Part shown: piece by piece, positions 33,517-42,782 of the stretch | How positions within the stretch are numbered: the first letter of the stretch is position 1 | Layout: each line of letters starts with the position of its first letter | Source: Hirschia sp. | GTDB taxonomy: Bacteria; Pseudomonadota; Alphaproteobacteria; Caulobacterales; Hyphomonadaceae | Direction of reading: 5' to 3' | DNA: 64,000 bases | Assembly (NCBI GenBank): GCA_002709235.1 | Contig: PAQI01000002.1 | Location: 62,001-126,000 of the forward strand | Notes under the pieces: model-generated | Seen by the model: the letters and a program-made list of their open reading frames with translations, nothing else | What the model was told of the DNA's origin: nothing | The model's database searches: none | Program-made: the position numbers and the translations under genes

Positions 33517-34890
33517 TTATTTTTCCTTGGATAATAGCGGTGACCATGCTGGGTCTGACGCATTATCGGGAGTCCGGATGCGGCGCTCATTGCGACCGGT
33601 AAGGTCGACGCTCCACAGGGAAGGCCAGCCACCGCGAGGTTCCTTGAAGAAGGCAATCACTCGCCCGTTTGGCGACCATGTGGGGCCTTCTGCATGATAG
33701 TCGCGAGCCAGTGCACGCTCACCGGAACCATCCGGTTTGATTACACCAATCTCGAACTCTCCGCCGACCTGCCTTGTATAGGCGATCAGGTCTCCCCGCG
33801 GCGACCAGACGGGGGTTGAATAGCGACCTTCACCGAAAGTGATTCGGCAGACCTTATCGCGTCCTCCGGTTGGGCAATCCATGGCCGAACCATCCGTACG
33901 GGTCACATAAAGCTGTTCGGAACCGCCCCGGTCAGAGGTGAAAACGATGCGTTCGCCATCAGGAGAATAAGAGGGCGAGGTATCGATCGAGGGGTCGGTG
34001 GTCAGACGTGTTGTTTCGCCGCGACGATTGAGATTCAACAGAAAAATGTCGGTATTTCCGTTCTGTGCGAGGCTCATCGCTACAAATCGACCATCTGGTG
34101 AGAAGCGCGCGGCGAAGTTTGAGAAGCCGTAATTGCCGATTACTTCCTGTTGCCCGGTCTCGATGTCGAACAGGTAGACGCGGCGACGCGGAATGAGCGG
34201 GTTGTTACGGTCCGGTACGATGGCGTTGTAGATGATGGTTTGCGAGCTTGGGTCGAAACGTGGGCTCTCCACCTCGATTGCGCCATCGGTCAGAAACTCC
34301 GGATTGGCACCGTCCTGATCCATGATGGTCAATCGTTTTGTGCGGCGTGAACGATTGCCGGTCTCGGTGATGAAGACGATGCGGCTGTCGAAATAGCGGC
34401 CATCCGCAGTCAGATTGGTGTAGATGTCATCAGCGATGATGTGGGCCAGTCTGCGCCAGCCATCCACGACCTCGATCGTGTATTGAGTGGAGAACAGCTG
34501 GCGGCCATTGAACACGTCATATATCCGGAACTGGGTCGCCATGCGGCCATCAGGATTGACGATTGTCTTGCCGACAATCAGCGCCTCAGTATTAAGCACT
34601 TTCCAGTCACCAAAACGGGGCAACATGTCGATTGCGAGGTCTTTTTCGATGAAGGCAGCCTCGTCTATCGTACGGAAAAGACCTGAATTTGCCAGATCAG
34701 AGCGAATCACTTCGGCTATATCGGCTCCTCGGGCGACGGCTTCAGGCGTATCACCGGAAAAGTCTGGAATCGCGATTGGTGTGGGTTCAAACGTGCCTTC
34801 AGTGATGTTGACGACGTTTTGCGCCATGGCTTGCTGGGTTGTCATCAACGCCAGCATGAGACTGGCGATCAGGGCGAAAGTCGTCTTCAT
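33517..34890 (-). CDS. tolB: Tol-Pal periplasmic protein TolB
   Basis: The 457-residue protein has a signal peptide (about 1-23, ending AMAQN). An N-terminal alpha/beta domain (starting VNITEGTFEPTPIAIPDF) is followed by a C-terminal six-bladed beta-propeller with repeated FSPDGRFVA, YSPDGERIVFTSDRGG, WSPRGDLIAYT and WSPNGRVIAFF blades. It binds Pal, TolA and outer-membrane partners. ATG at 34890 gives the normal signal peptide; a longer in-frame start to 35016 runs into the tolA end. Confidence 0.96.
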   Translation of the reverse strand: MKTTFALIASLMLALMTTQQAMAQNVVNITEGTFEPTPIAIPDFSGDTPEAVARGADIAEVIRSDLANSGLFRTIDEAAFIEKDLAIDMLPRFGDWKVLNTEALIVGKTIVNPDGRMATQFRIYDVFNGRQLFSTQYTIEVVDGWRRLAHIIADDIYTNLTADGRYFDSRIVFITETGNRSRRTKRLTIMDQDGANPEFLTDGAIEVESPRFDPSSQTIIYNAIVPDRNNPLIPRRRVYLFDIETGQQEVIGNYGFSNFAARFSPDGRFVAMSLAQNGNTDIFLLNLNRRGETTRLTTDPSIDTSPSYSPDGERIVFTSDRGGSEQLYVTRTDGSAMDCPTGGRDKVCRITFGEGRYSTPVWSPRGDLIAYTRQVGGEFEIGVIKPDGSGERALARDYHAEGPTWSPNGRVIAFFKEPRGGWPSLWSVDLTGRNERRIRTPDNASDPAWSPLLSKEK

Positions 34891-34973
34891 GTTGAAAATC
34901 TCCGATAAGTCCTGTCGAGCGTAGTATAAGCCGCATTGGCATGGTGTCTGGTCAGCATGTCTTTTCGGTGTCT

Positions 34974-35867
34974 CTATTCTGAAGCGATGCCGAAATTGAA
35001 GGTGAATTCCCGCCACTCTTCATAAAGTTCCGGCGGAAATATGTCGTCATATGGCGCGCATTTTTGTATCGCGCGGGCAGCATTGATGTCGAAAATGAGC
35101 ATTTGCTGGTCTCCGGACGAGATGTTTGCCGGTTTCACGCGTTCGGGCGGTCTTTGCAAGGTGCCGTCGCGCTTGAAAATGATCTTGTAGGTCACGCGCA
35201 GTCGGTCTGCATTGGCCATGTCGGACGGGTCGCGCCAGCAACCATTCAGTTTGGAACGCAGAAGGTCGTTCCAGGTTGCGGTGTCACGCATGCGGTCACC
35301 GGCGGAGCGCTCGGATTTATTGGCGTCCTCAACCTTTTTCAGATCTGCGGCGCGTTTTTCCTCACGCTCGGCGACGCGCTCCTGTTTCTTTTCCTGGGCG
35401 CTTGTCAGGGCGCGGTCGAGGAATTTCTTGTTCAGGGTCGGCTTGGGTTCCGGTTCCTTGACCTGGTCGGGCGTCTTGGTCGGTTTTGGCGTAGGTGTAG
35501 GTTCCGGCTCGGGTTCAACGGGTTCGGGCTCTGGCTCGGGTTCGATCTCGGGCGTTTCATCCTCGACAGTTTCGTCGGCTTCGCCGGCCTCGTCGACATC
35601 ATCATTTGGTGTCTTGTCGTCTTCGGGTTCTGGCAGGGGCGGGGCCTCTGGCTCGGGTGTGTCTTCGGCGACGGGGGTGGGTTCCGGGGTCGGTTCCGGA
35701 TCGGGCCGCGGCGCGCGCAGATTTGTGGTGTCCGATATCTCCACGATATCGATCGGAACGATGATCGATTCTGTCGCAAGATCCTCGATGGTGTGGGGGA
35801 AGACCACCACAGCCGCCGCAGCGATGCCTGCGTGAAGAAGGATTGATGGGACAACACCAATGCGCAT
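34974..35867 (-). CDS. tolA: TolA-like envelope-spanning protein
   Basis: The 297-residue protein has one N-terminal membrane helix (about 6-24), a long Pro/Glu-rich region (about 52-143) and a charged helical stretch (about 150-185). The C-terminal TolA/TonB domain (WNDLLRSKLNGCWRDP onward, residues 199-297) follows. TolA transmits proton-motive-force-driven motion from TolQ-TolR to TolB/Pal. The extended domain is Pro/Glu-based rather than the Ala/Lys helix of E. coli, so it is more TonB-like in style. Context between tolR and tolB decides the name. Confidence 0.92.
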   Translation of the reverse strand: MRIGVVPSILLHAGIAAAAVVVFPHTIEDLATESIIVPIDIVEISDTTNLRAPRPDPEPTPEPTPVAEDTPEPEAPPLPEPEDDKTPNDDVDEAGEADETVEDETPEIEPEPEPEPVEPEPEPTPTPKPTKTPDQVKEPEPKPTLNKKFLDRALTSAQEKKQERVAEREEKRAADLKKVEDANKSERSAGDRMRDTATWNDLLRSKLNGCWRDPSDMANADRLRVTYKIIFKRDGTLQRPPERVKPANISSGDQQMLIFDINAARAIQKCAPYDDIFPPELYEEWREFTFNFGIASE

Positions 35868-35873
35868 GGGGGA

Positions 35874-36344
35874 TCAGTCGTCCTTGCCGGGCGATTTGCC
35901 AGCACTGTCTGTCACCAGTCCGACATTGGTGAACCCGGCAGCGCGAATCAGCGCCAGCGCGCCGAGCACGTCTCCATAATCGGCATTTGTGTCACCGCGA
36001 ACGAGAATGCGGTCCTCAAGCCCGTTTTCCGCGATAGCCATCAATTGCGGGCCAAGCTGGTTGCGGGAGACGGGCTCTTTCTCGCCGCCGACAAAAATCT
36101 GTCCGGCCTCATTGACGGTAACGCTGAGCGAGACCTGTTTGGAGGGCGGCAGTGGCTTGGAGCTGGTCTGGGCGAGATTGACGGGCTCGCCCTTCACCAG
36201 CAGAGGCGCGGTCACCATGAACACGACGAGCAGAACCAGCATGACATCCACCATGGGGGTCACGTTGATTTCCGACATCATGCCGCGGCGACGGCTGCGT
36301 CCGCGACCTTTACGGCCGCCTCCTGAAGACATCATCATGGCCAT
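35874..36344 (-). CDS. tolR: TolR/ExbD proton-channel subunit
   Basis: The 156-residue protein has a basic N-terminus and then the single transmembrane helix INVTPMVDVMLVLLVVFMV, with the proton-carrying Asp33. A periplasmic domain (KQVSLSVTVNEAGQIFVGGE to RAAGFTNVGLVTD) completes the TolR fold. It works with TolQ as the motor of the Tol system. It starts 5 nt after the tolQ stop and ends 6 nt before tolA. Confidence 0.95.
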   Translation of the reverse strand: MAMMMSSGGGRKGRGRSRRRGMMSEINVTPMVDVMLVLLVVFMVTAPLLVKGEPVNLAQTSSKPLPPSKQVSLSVTVNEAGQIFVGGEKEPVSRNQLGPQLMAIAENGLEDRILVRGDTNADYGDVLGALALIRAAGFTNVGLVTDSAGKSPGKDD

Positions 36345-36349
36345 GCGGC

Positions 36350-37135
36350 TTATCCGTCCATCCGGTCATTGATGCGGCGCGAGAGTCGCACGGCAAATTC
36401 GTCTGCGAAGGTGTCCATGTGCTCGCTGAACTTGCCGACGTCTGAGGAGAACTTGTTGTAGAAGATCACGGCCGGAATAGCGGCAAACAGGCCCAGTGCC
36501 GTGGCGAACAAGGCCTCGGCGATACCCGGTGCAACAACTGCCAGATTGCTTTCCTGTGCGGCGGCGATGGAACGAAAAGAGTTCATGATCCCCCAGACCG
36601 TTCCGAACAGGCCGACAAACGGGGCTGACGACCCGATAATGGCCAGTGTGGACAGGCCACCTTCCAGTCTTGCGCTTTCGCGGCTGATGGCAACACCCAT
36701 CTGCGTGCGCGCGCGGTCCATCATGGCATCGCCCTCACTGACGGACAGATCCTTGATGCGCCGCGAATCTCGCCACTCACGCGATCCGGCGGAAAACACC
36801 CGCGCCAGTGCTTCGGATGGACGTGAGGACACGCGGTCATCCATTTCATCAAGGGGTTGGCCGGACCAGAAGGCCTTTTCGAACGCCTTGGCCTTGGACC
36901 TGGCCGCGCCGACGCCGAACCATTTGTCAAAGGCAATAGCCCATGACCAGACCGACATGACCAGCAATATGGCCATCACAGCCTTCACCACCGGGCCTGC
37001 GCGTATGATCAGCGACATGACGGAAAAATCCTCCGCGCCAGCGATCTCGGCGGTTTGTGCTGCTTCCACTTGCAGGAAGGGCAGCATCGACATCAGGTCG
37101 GCCCCGCTCGTGGCGACCAGTTGTGCAATTTGCAT
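36350..37135 (-). CDS. tolQ: TolQ/ExbB proton-channel subunit
   Basis: The 261-residue inner-membrane protein has three helices (about 52-74, 163-190 and 200-222). The conserved block STLAIIGSSAPFVGLFGTVWGIM and GIAEALFATALGLFAAIPAVIFYN are the pore-forming TM2/TM3 signatures (quoted as short blocks APFVGLFGTVWG and EALFATALGLF). ATG at 37135 has GAGAGG upstream. First gene of the tolQRAB-pal-cpoB run; a likely promoter lies in the 198-bp gap to ybgC. Confidence 0.95.
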   Translation of the reverse strand: MQIAQLVATSGADLMSMLPFLQVEAAQTAEIAGAEDFSVMSLIIRAGPVVKAVMAILLVMSVWSWAIAFDKWFGVGAARSKAKAFEKAFWSGQPLDEMDDRVSSRPSEALARVFSAGSREWRDSRRIKDLSVSEGDAMMDRARTQMGVAISRESARLEGGLSTLAIIGSSAPFVGLFGTVWGIMNSFRSIAAAQESNLAVVAPGIAEALFATALGLFAAIPAVIFYNKFSSDVGKFSEHMDTFADEFAVRLSRRINDRMDG

Positions 37136-37333
37136 CAGAGCCTCTCTAATCGTGCCGTTATTTCGCCAACATCCCGTCCAGGACGGCATTTAAACCCGCT
37201 TGCTGGCGCTTCAGCGTATGTATCGCAACCCTCTTGGCGTGCAAATTGGGCGAGATGAAGGAATTTCACATGAAACTCAGTTGAGATTGCAGCAGACATG
37301 TTTTCAGCCAAACGCCCGATATTGGGGCGGGTT

Positions 37334-37792
37334 TCAGCTGTCGGGGTCGATTATATGGGCCTGCCAGCGGGCTGCGTCCTCTGCGGACAGGCGGCGCGGG
37401 CGGCCATCCATGCTGATTGCGACGACCATGACGCTGGCGGCACAGATTAATTCTTCTCCACGCAAGGCACGCTGGTCAAAGAAGACACGTGGTCCGCGCA
37501 TTTTGCTGATTCGGGTTTCGATCAGCAGGGCGTCATCGATCCGAGCTGGACGCTTGAAGTCGAGCTCCATGCGCGCCACGACAAAGGCTCCGGGGTCGTC
37601 ACCTGCTGCCAGCTCTGAATGGCGCATGCCCATGGCACGCAGATATTCGGTACGCCCGCGCTCGAAGAATTTCAGATAATTGGCGTGATAGACCACGCCG
37701 GAAAAATCCGTGTCTTCATAATAGACGCGCACTGGCAGGCTGAGAATCTTGTTCTCGAAGCGCCCGGTTTCGGGGGTGGATGTGTCTGTCAT
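37334..37792 (-). CDS. ybgC: Acyl-CoA thioesterase YbgC (hot-dog fold)
   Basis: The 152-residue hot-dog-fold thioesterase of the tol-pal cluster has the 4HBT signature VRVYYEDTDFSGVVYHANYLKFFERGR, given here as YYEDTDFSGVVYHANYL, with the catalytic Asp. In E. coli YbgC hydrolyses short-chain and some long-chain acyl-CoA or acyl-ACP and is linked to phospholipid metabolism. It is upstream of tolQ as usual. No clear ribosome-binding site. Confidence 0.93.
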   Translation of the reverse strand: MTDTSTPETGRFENKILSLPVRVYYEDTDFSGVVYHANYLKFFERGRTEYLRAMGMRHSELAAGDDPGAFVVARMELDFKRPARIDDALLIETRISKMRGPRVFFDQRALRGEELICAASVMVVAISMDGRPRRLSAEDAARWQAHIIDPDS

Positions 37793-37835
37793 GACGCGCA
37801 GTTACCGTCAGTTCGCCACGGGCTTCAAGATACAA

Positions 37836-39044
37836 TCAGGGCAGATTGGGCAGGAAGCGGTTCTTTGCCCAGGTGATGGCGACGAGGAAGGCATAACCGC
37901 CTGCCAGCCCTGCCAGCTTGCCGATCAGGCTGTCCTTGAACCCCAGAATGATCACCACATAGGCCGCGAGGAACATGGCGACCACATGCATGGAATAGAC
38001 AAACAGCGAGTTCTTTCCCAGCATCTGGAACACCGGAATGGAGAAGAACCAGCGTGTTGCTGCGCTCAGCTTGTCAAAGACCGGGTTGAGGCCATCGCGT
38101 GCGATCAGGAACCAGATGGCGTATGAGGCTGCAAAGGTCGTCACAATGCCCTGAATGCTGAGATTTTGTCTTTGTGGTACGGCCAGTTCCACGGGGATCA
38201 GCTTCAGCCGCCACGTAATATAGCCCAGTACGCCAAGGGCGAGGATAAACAGGCTTGCATAGAACAGGGACGGACGCAGCCTTGCTGGCCCGGTCTCGGC
38301 GATCTTCACACCCTTGCGGGAAAAATAGCCCAGCATGAAGGCACCATAGAACAAGGTGGCGTATGTCAAAGGCTGGAAGTAACCCATCAGGCCGATATAT
38401 TTCTGATAGGGGAATACCGAGCGAATGACGTGGTCAAGTTGCGTGTGCCACCCCAGTTCGACAAAGATCCACAACCCGGCAATCACCGCCAGATAGCGCC
38501 ACCGCCAGCCTTTTTCGAGCGCCGCGAAGGCCAGCGGAATGAACAGCATCAATGCCATGTAGAGCATCAAGATGTTCAGATAAGGCGGCATGGTGCGCAA
38601 TTGGAGGACGGATATGAACTGTTGCAGAAGTGGTGTGTTGAAATCGGCCCGGTAATAGGGCTGGACTTCGGTGTCGCCGAAATAGCGGAAAATGAAGATC
38701 ATCAGGATCGAGACCGCGACCTGATAGACATAGACCCATTTCAGACGCGACATCACCGACAGGAATGACCCCTTCATGCCGTTCTTCTTGTGGGCACCAT
38801 AATAGGCCAGCGCGCAGACAAAGCCGGAGATCAGTACGAAGAACTCACCATCCATGACCGGGATATGCCAGCCATGATGAAGCCAGATGATCGGCGTGTT
38901 CAGGGTGAATGTGTAATGCGCCAGATACATCATAGTGAGCAGATAGCCACGGGCTCCGTCAAACCATGGAACGCGAGCTGAGCGTTTGCGTCCGGCTGCC
39001 AATTCGGCGTTCTCTATGGTTGGCTTGTCTGCTGCGAACGTCAT
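37836..39044 (-). CDS. OpgC-like polytopic acyltransferase family protein
   Basis: The 402-residue integral membrane protein has about ten helices. The N-terminal FDGARGYLLTMMYLAHYTFTL and DGEFFVLISGFVCALAYYGAH match OpgC, which succinylates periplasmic glucans and belongs to the acyltransferase 3-like superfamily (quoted as short blocks WFDGARGYLL and FVLISGFVCAL). Conserved His and Asp/Glu are present. A glucan synthase gene is not nearby, so the acceptor is uncertain. The start could be ATG 39044 or GTG 39053. It lies between the unknown gene at 39166 and ybgC. Confidence 0.82.
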   Translation of the reverse strand: MTFAADKPTIENAELAAGRKRSARVPWFDGARGYLLTMMYLAHYTFTLNTPIIWLHHGWHIPVMDGEFFVLISGFVCALAYYGAHKKNGMKGSFLSVMSRLKWVYVYQVAVSILMIFIFRYFGDTEVQPYYRADFNTPLLQQFISVLQLRTMPPYLNILMLYMALMLFIPLAFAALEKGWRWRYLAVIAGLWIFVELGWHTQLDHVIRSVFPYQKYIGLMGYFQPLTYATLFYGAFMLGYFSRKGVKIAETGPARLRPSLFYASLFILALGVLGYITWRLKLIPVELAVPQRQNLSIQGIVTTFAASYAIWFLIARDGLNPVFDKLSAATRWFFSIPVFQMLGKNSLFVYSMHVVAMFLAAYVVIILGFKDSLIGKLAGLAGGYAFLVAITWAKNRFLPNLP

Positions 39045-39165
39045 GGCTACCACTTGGCTTATTGATTATGTGAGCGAAATCACACTGATTTTGACCGCTG
39101 ACAAGTGCTCTCGCGCTTATGGAGAGATATCCGTGCAGAATGCTCAAGCATGGTTCATCAGGCGT

Positions 39166-40152
39166 TCACGCAGCTCGGCGCGAAAGGCCGAGTGATTTTC
39201 GAAGGCGGCCCCATTCGCGCGCAGGCGGCTCACCAAGGGAATAGACCCATGGCCATTGACCTGGATGCTGACCCAGGGCGGAGACATGCCGGGCAGCCTC
39301 CTGACGCTGGCCAGCCAGATAAAGTGCATAACCCAGATTGTCATGGGCAAAGCGACAGGCTGATTCATCTGCCTGTGCGGCCGGATTATCGGCCATCTCC
39401 CGATTGAAGGCATCATTCAGCGCGCAGATATCGGCCACTATTTCGGGCTGTGACATATATCGTTCGGCGTGTCTGTTGACCTCCGGATCTTCATCCATGC
39501 AGGCGTCATACAGCCATTTTTCGACATGGGCGCGTGCGGGAAGGGCGTGTCGGGCAGGATGAAGGCGTTCATCCAGCGCTTCGCGGTTGGCAAAAGTGAA
39601 CATGGAATCATGATCGCCATGCCATTTGGGGCTGTGGGCCTGAAGGAACATGGCGCATCCATCAAGCGGCCGATCCGGACAGGCCAGAAAGCGGGTCTCG
39701 ATGATCGCCAGCTGATCCGTGTCGCCTACACCGGTCAGAACGCGCCCCATGAAACCCAGGGCGCAGGCGGCATTCTCGCGCAGCTCAAGTGCTTCGGTGA
39801 GAAGGTCTGAGGCGGTTTCAAGCGATTCGAAAAAGCGTGGCCAGCGGTCTGTCTCGACATCCTCGCCCGCCCCGAAACCGCGATGGCGCCACGCCCAGCA
39901 GGTATGTATGCCACCTAGAATGGTCAGCAGGCCGGGTGTGTGCGGATAATTGCCCAGATCCGAATCCAGCTCACTGCGTACCCCCAGCGCCGTGATCAGC
40001 CGGAAAGCCGAGTTCACGCTTTGCCGCGAGACCAGCAGGGAAAGACCGGTCCAGTCCTGCTTCTCGAAAAGTGCAAGCGCATGATCGATTTGCGGATGCC
40101 AGTCCCTGGTGTCGAAACCTGTTGGTTTCCTGCCGAACAAGCTGCCAAACAT
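39166..40152 (-). CDS. Uncharacterised helical repeat protein downstream of ruvB
   Basis: The 328-residue soluble protein has no signal peptide. It is rich in Ala, Leu, Trp and His, with helical stretches such as WPRFFESLETASDLLTEALEL, EKWLYDACMDEDPEVNRHAERY and LGYALYLAGQRQEAARHV; the last resembles a TPR-type helix pair. I do not recognise it with confidence; uncharacterised TPR-like DUF families are possible. It lies 41 nt downstream of ruvB and upstream of the opgC-like gene. Confidence 0.75.
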   Translation of the reverse strand: MFGSLFGRKPTGFDTRDWHPQIDHALALFEKQDWTGLSLLVSRQSVNSAFRLITALGVRSELDSDLGNYPHTPGLLTILGGIHTCWAWRHRGFGAGEDVETDRWPRFFESLETASDLLTEALELRENAACALGFMGRVLTGVGDTDQLAIIETRFLACPDRPLDGCAMFLQAHSPKWHGDHDSMFTFANREALDERLHPARHALPARAHVEKWLYDACMDEDPEVNRHAERYMSQPEIVADICALNDAFNREMADNPAAQADESACRFAHDNLGYALYLAGQRQEAARHVSALGQHPGQWPWVYSLGEPPAREWGRLRKSLGLSRRAA

Positions 40153-40193
40153 GATGTGTCCGTTCCCCTCAGCTCATCACCCGCGAATCACGG

Positions 40194-41237
40194 TCAGTCC
40201 TCGTCGAACAGACCTGATTGTATATTGGCCTGTGGTGGCGCGATACCAAGACGCGCATAAGCCCCGGGTGCGGCAACCCGGCCACGTGGCGTGCGCGCGA
40301 CCAGCCCGCATTGCATCAGATAGGGCTCGATGACTTCCTCGATGGCGTCGCGGGCTTCGGACAGGGCTGCCGCCAGCGTGTCGGCACCGACCGGGCCACC
40401 GGCATAGGTCTTGACCAGGGCGTTGAGGTAACGCCGGTCGAGGCTGTCGAGTCCATCTTCATCTACTTCCAGCCGGGCCAGCGCGCGTGCGGCGGTATGG
40501 CGGTCAATTGTGGCACCTTCCGCTTCGGCAAAATCACGTACACGGCGCAGCAGGCGATTGGCGATTCGCGGCGTTCCTCGGGCGCGGCGGGCTATTTCCT
40601 TCGCGCCGTCACTGGTGATATCCGCACCCAGTTTCAGGCCGGAGCGATAGACAATGCCGGAAAGTTCCTCGGCGGTATAGAACTCCAGCCTGACAGGAAT
40701 GCCGAACCGGTCTCGCAGCGGGGTGGATAATAATCCGGCACGTGTGGTTGCGCCGATCAGGGTGAAAGCGGGCAGGTCGATCTTAACCGACCGGGCGGAG
40801 GGGCCTTCGCCGATCATGATATCCAGCTCGTGATCCTCCATGGCCGGATAGAGGATCTCCTCGACGGCAGGTGAGAGGCGGTGAATCTCGTCGATGAAGA
40901 GAACGTCGTTTTCTTCCAGATTGGTCAGCAGGGCGGCAAGGTCGCCCGCCTTGGCGATGATCGGGCCGGAGGTGGAGCGAAAGCCGACACCCATTTCGCG
41001 CGCCACGATCTGCGCCAGCGTGGTCTTGCCGAGGCCCGGCGGGCCGAACAGCAGGACATGGTCCAGCGCATCGCCGCGTTTGCGGGCTGCCCCGACAAAG
41101 ACGCGCAGATTGGCCTTGGCGGTTTCCTGGCCGGTGAAATCATCAAATGCCAGTGGACGCAGTGCACGGTCGATTCCCGCTTCCGGGCTTTCTTCCGGCA
41201 GGCGTTGCGGATCGGTGATGTCTCCGTCTCGTGCCAT
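40194..41237 (-). CDS. ruvB: Holliday junction DNA helicase RuvB
   Basis: The 347-residue AAA+ motor drives branch migration with RuvA. Walker [12 protein letters not shown], Walker [15 protein letters not shown], sensor [18 protein letters not shown] and the C-terminal winged-helix domain ([17 protein letters not shown] to [13 protein letters not shown]) are present. ATG 41237 gives the usual length; earlier in-frame starts to 41282 exist with no better ribosome-binding site. ruvC and ruvA are absent upstream, so ruvB is separated from them. Confidence 0.96.
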   Translation of the reverse strand: MARDGDITDPQRLPEESPEAGIDRALRPLAFDDFTGQETAKANLRVFVGAARKRGDALDHVLLFGPPGLGKTTLAQIVAREMGVGFRSTSGPIIAKAGDLAALLTNLEENDVLFIDEIHRLSPAVEEILYPAMEDHELDIMIGEGPSARSVKIDLPAFTLIGATTRAGLLSTPLRDRFGIPVRLEFYTAEELSGIVYRSGLKLGADITSDGAKEIARRARGTPRIANRLLRRVRDFAEAEGATIDRHTAARALARLEVDEDGLDSLDRRYLNALVKTYAGGPVGADTLAAALSEARDAIEEVIEPYLMQCGLVARTPRGRVAAPGAYARLGIAPPQANIQSGLFDED

Positions 41238-41522
41238 GTGTCGATCTGGTTCCCTGTCATGACGCATCATTGGGGCAGTCATAAACCTGTTTGCCCGGCA
41301 AAGGCAAAACAAAGGATGAACCTTGAGTATCATCCATGAGCGCGGCTGTCTGATTGTTTTCAGGGCAAGATCGCCTGCGCTAGAGGTCTTTGATGGCGCG
41401 ATGTGCGCGGGCAACACCTGTGTTCGAATTTGCCCTGGAACATTACCGATGTCTCAGATTGCTTGCCAGCAAGGTGAAACGCCGGTTAGGACATTATGCT
41501 TAATACGCAGTCGGGGAATGAC

Positions 41523-42092
41523 ATGAAACATCTGGTACTGACCGCATTGGCGGTGGTTTTGACACCTGTTGTGGCGCAGGCGGACGTTATCGACAGTGCG
41601 CGTCTCGGGGTGATGGCGCATAATATCAAGGTGACGGACGGCAAGAATGCCAACAAGGAGGATGGGGTCAATATCAATGGTGAGCTACGGTTTCACTCGC
41701 CTGACTTCCTGAAGATCATCTGGTCGCCGCACCCTTATGTGATGGCGTCGGTCAATTCCAGTGGCGGGACATCCTATGCCGGTTTCGGGCTGGAATACGA
41801 CTGGGAATTTGCCGATGGCTGGCATTTCGAGATCGGCGAGGGCTATGTGATCCATGACGGGGATCTGGATGCTGAAGGCGATACAGCATCCGAGCGCGCG
41901 GCCTATGGGAATGAGCACCTTCTGCTGGGGTCACGCGACCTGTTCCGCACCAATTTCGCGCTGACACGTGACTTTGGCGACGAATGGGCCGGCCAGTTGA
42001 TCTTCGAGCACTTGTCGCATGGCCAGATCCTGGGCAATGGCCGCAATCAGGGACTGGACGAGATCGGCATACGGATGATCCGCAAGTTCTGA
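41523..42092 (+). CDS. PagL-like lipid A 3-O-deacylase (acyloxyacyl hydrolase family)
   Basis: The 189-residue protein has a signal peptide (about 1-20, ending AQA) and an eight-strand outer-membrane barrel-like pattern. The C-terminal EHLSHGQILGNGRNQGLDEIG carries the PagL-type His163-x-Ser165 and a downstream Glu180. PagL removes the 3-O-linked acyl chain of lipid A and lowers endotoxin activity in characterised cases. Other outer-membrane barrel families remain possible. ATG at 41523. It converges with the regulator gene, 20 bp away. Confidence 0.8.
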   Translation: MKHLVLTALAVVLTPVVAQADVIDSARLGVMAHNIKVTDGKNANKEDGVNINGELRFHSPDFLKIIWSPHPYVMASVNSSGGTSYAGFGLEYDWEFADGWHFEIGEGYVIHDGDLDAEGDTASERAAYGNEHLLLGSRDLFRTNFALTRDFGDEWAGQLIFEHLSHGQILGNGRNQGLDEIGIRMIRKF

Positions 42093-42112
42093 TTGTCTTG
42101 TTCTTTGCCGGG

Positions 42113-42769
42113 TCAGCTGGGTTTGCTGATCCGGTAAAGACAGCGGCGCGCACCGGCCAGTATGTGCTCGTCGCGACTGACATGGACATCCGCGCCCAGC
42201 AGGGACTGGATCATCTCCAGCTCATTCGCGCAGAGATTTGTGCAGGCTGAAGCTGCCGAACAGATCGGGCAGTGATTTTCCATGAACAGCCAGTCTTCGC
42301 CATCCTGCGCCATGGCGGCCATATACCCCTCGGCGCTGCGGGCTTCAACCAGAGCGGCGATCCTGTCCTGTAGCGATGTGGCACTGGTCATCCGGGCTGC
42401 ATAGCTGGCTTGCTGCACGGCGGCATGGCGCTCGGCGACAGCCGCCAGTCCGTCCGCTCCATAGAGCGTCTCCACAGATCTGATCAGTTCCACCGCGAGC
42501 GATTGATGCGCATCGGGGAAGATCCGTGCGGCATCATCGGTCAGCGCCCAGATGCGCTTTGGCCGTCCGCGACCGATTGATTCGCTGGTGGATGTCACCA
42601 GTCCCTCCTCTTCAAGTGCCTGAAGGTGCTGGCGCACGGCCACGGCTGTGACGTTCAGCGCGTCCGCCATGTCGGCAGCCGATTGCGGGCCGGCGATCTT
42701 GAGCTGGTCGAGCACATTGCGCCGGGCAGGCTGGCTGAGCGGTGCGTGGGGAGGATCGGTCATCTTCAT
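42113..42769 (-). CDS. Helix-turn-helix regulator with Cys cluster (SufR/COG2345-like)
   Basis: The 218-residue protein has an N-terminal winged helix (ARRNVLDQLKIAGPQSAADMADALNV, TAVAVRQHLQALEEEGLV). The C-terminal half carries Cys167-Pro-Ile-Cys170, Cys176, Cys180 and Cys210 (HCPIC, ASACTNLC, RRCLYRI). This is the pattern of SufR-type iron-sulfur-sensing repressors, although Cys spacing is not identical. It probably senses a metal or Fe-S cluster. Divergent from the VOC gene at 42855, whose promoter it shares, so autoregulation plus control of that gene is likely. Confidence 0.85.
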   Translation of the reverse strand: MKMTDPPHAPLSQPARRNVLDQLKIAGPQSAADMADALNVTAVAVRQHLQALEEEGLVTSTSESIGRGRPKRIWALTDDAARIFPDAHQSLAVELIRSVETLYGADGLAAVAERHAAVQQASYAARMTSATSLQDRIAALVEARSAEGYMAAMAQDGEDWLFMENHCPICSAASACTNLCANELEMIQSLLGADVHVSRDEHILAGARRCLYRISKPS

Positions 42770-42782
42770 AGGTTTGATTTAT

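Noticed and set aside
35432-35905. Long plus- and minus-strand frames across tolA rich in Arg/Pro
   Set aside because: They are shadows of the repetitive Pro/Glu coding region of tolA.
37313-37329. Hairpin CGCCC-N7-GGGCG after the ybgC stop
   Set aside because: Only five pairs and three T; too weak to call a terminator.
42108-42134. 10-bp stem CCGGGTCAGC/GCTGATCCGG between the pagL-like gene and the regulator
   Set aside because: It overlaps the regulator's stop codon and last codons and lacks a T run on either strand.
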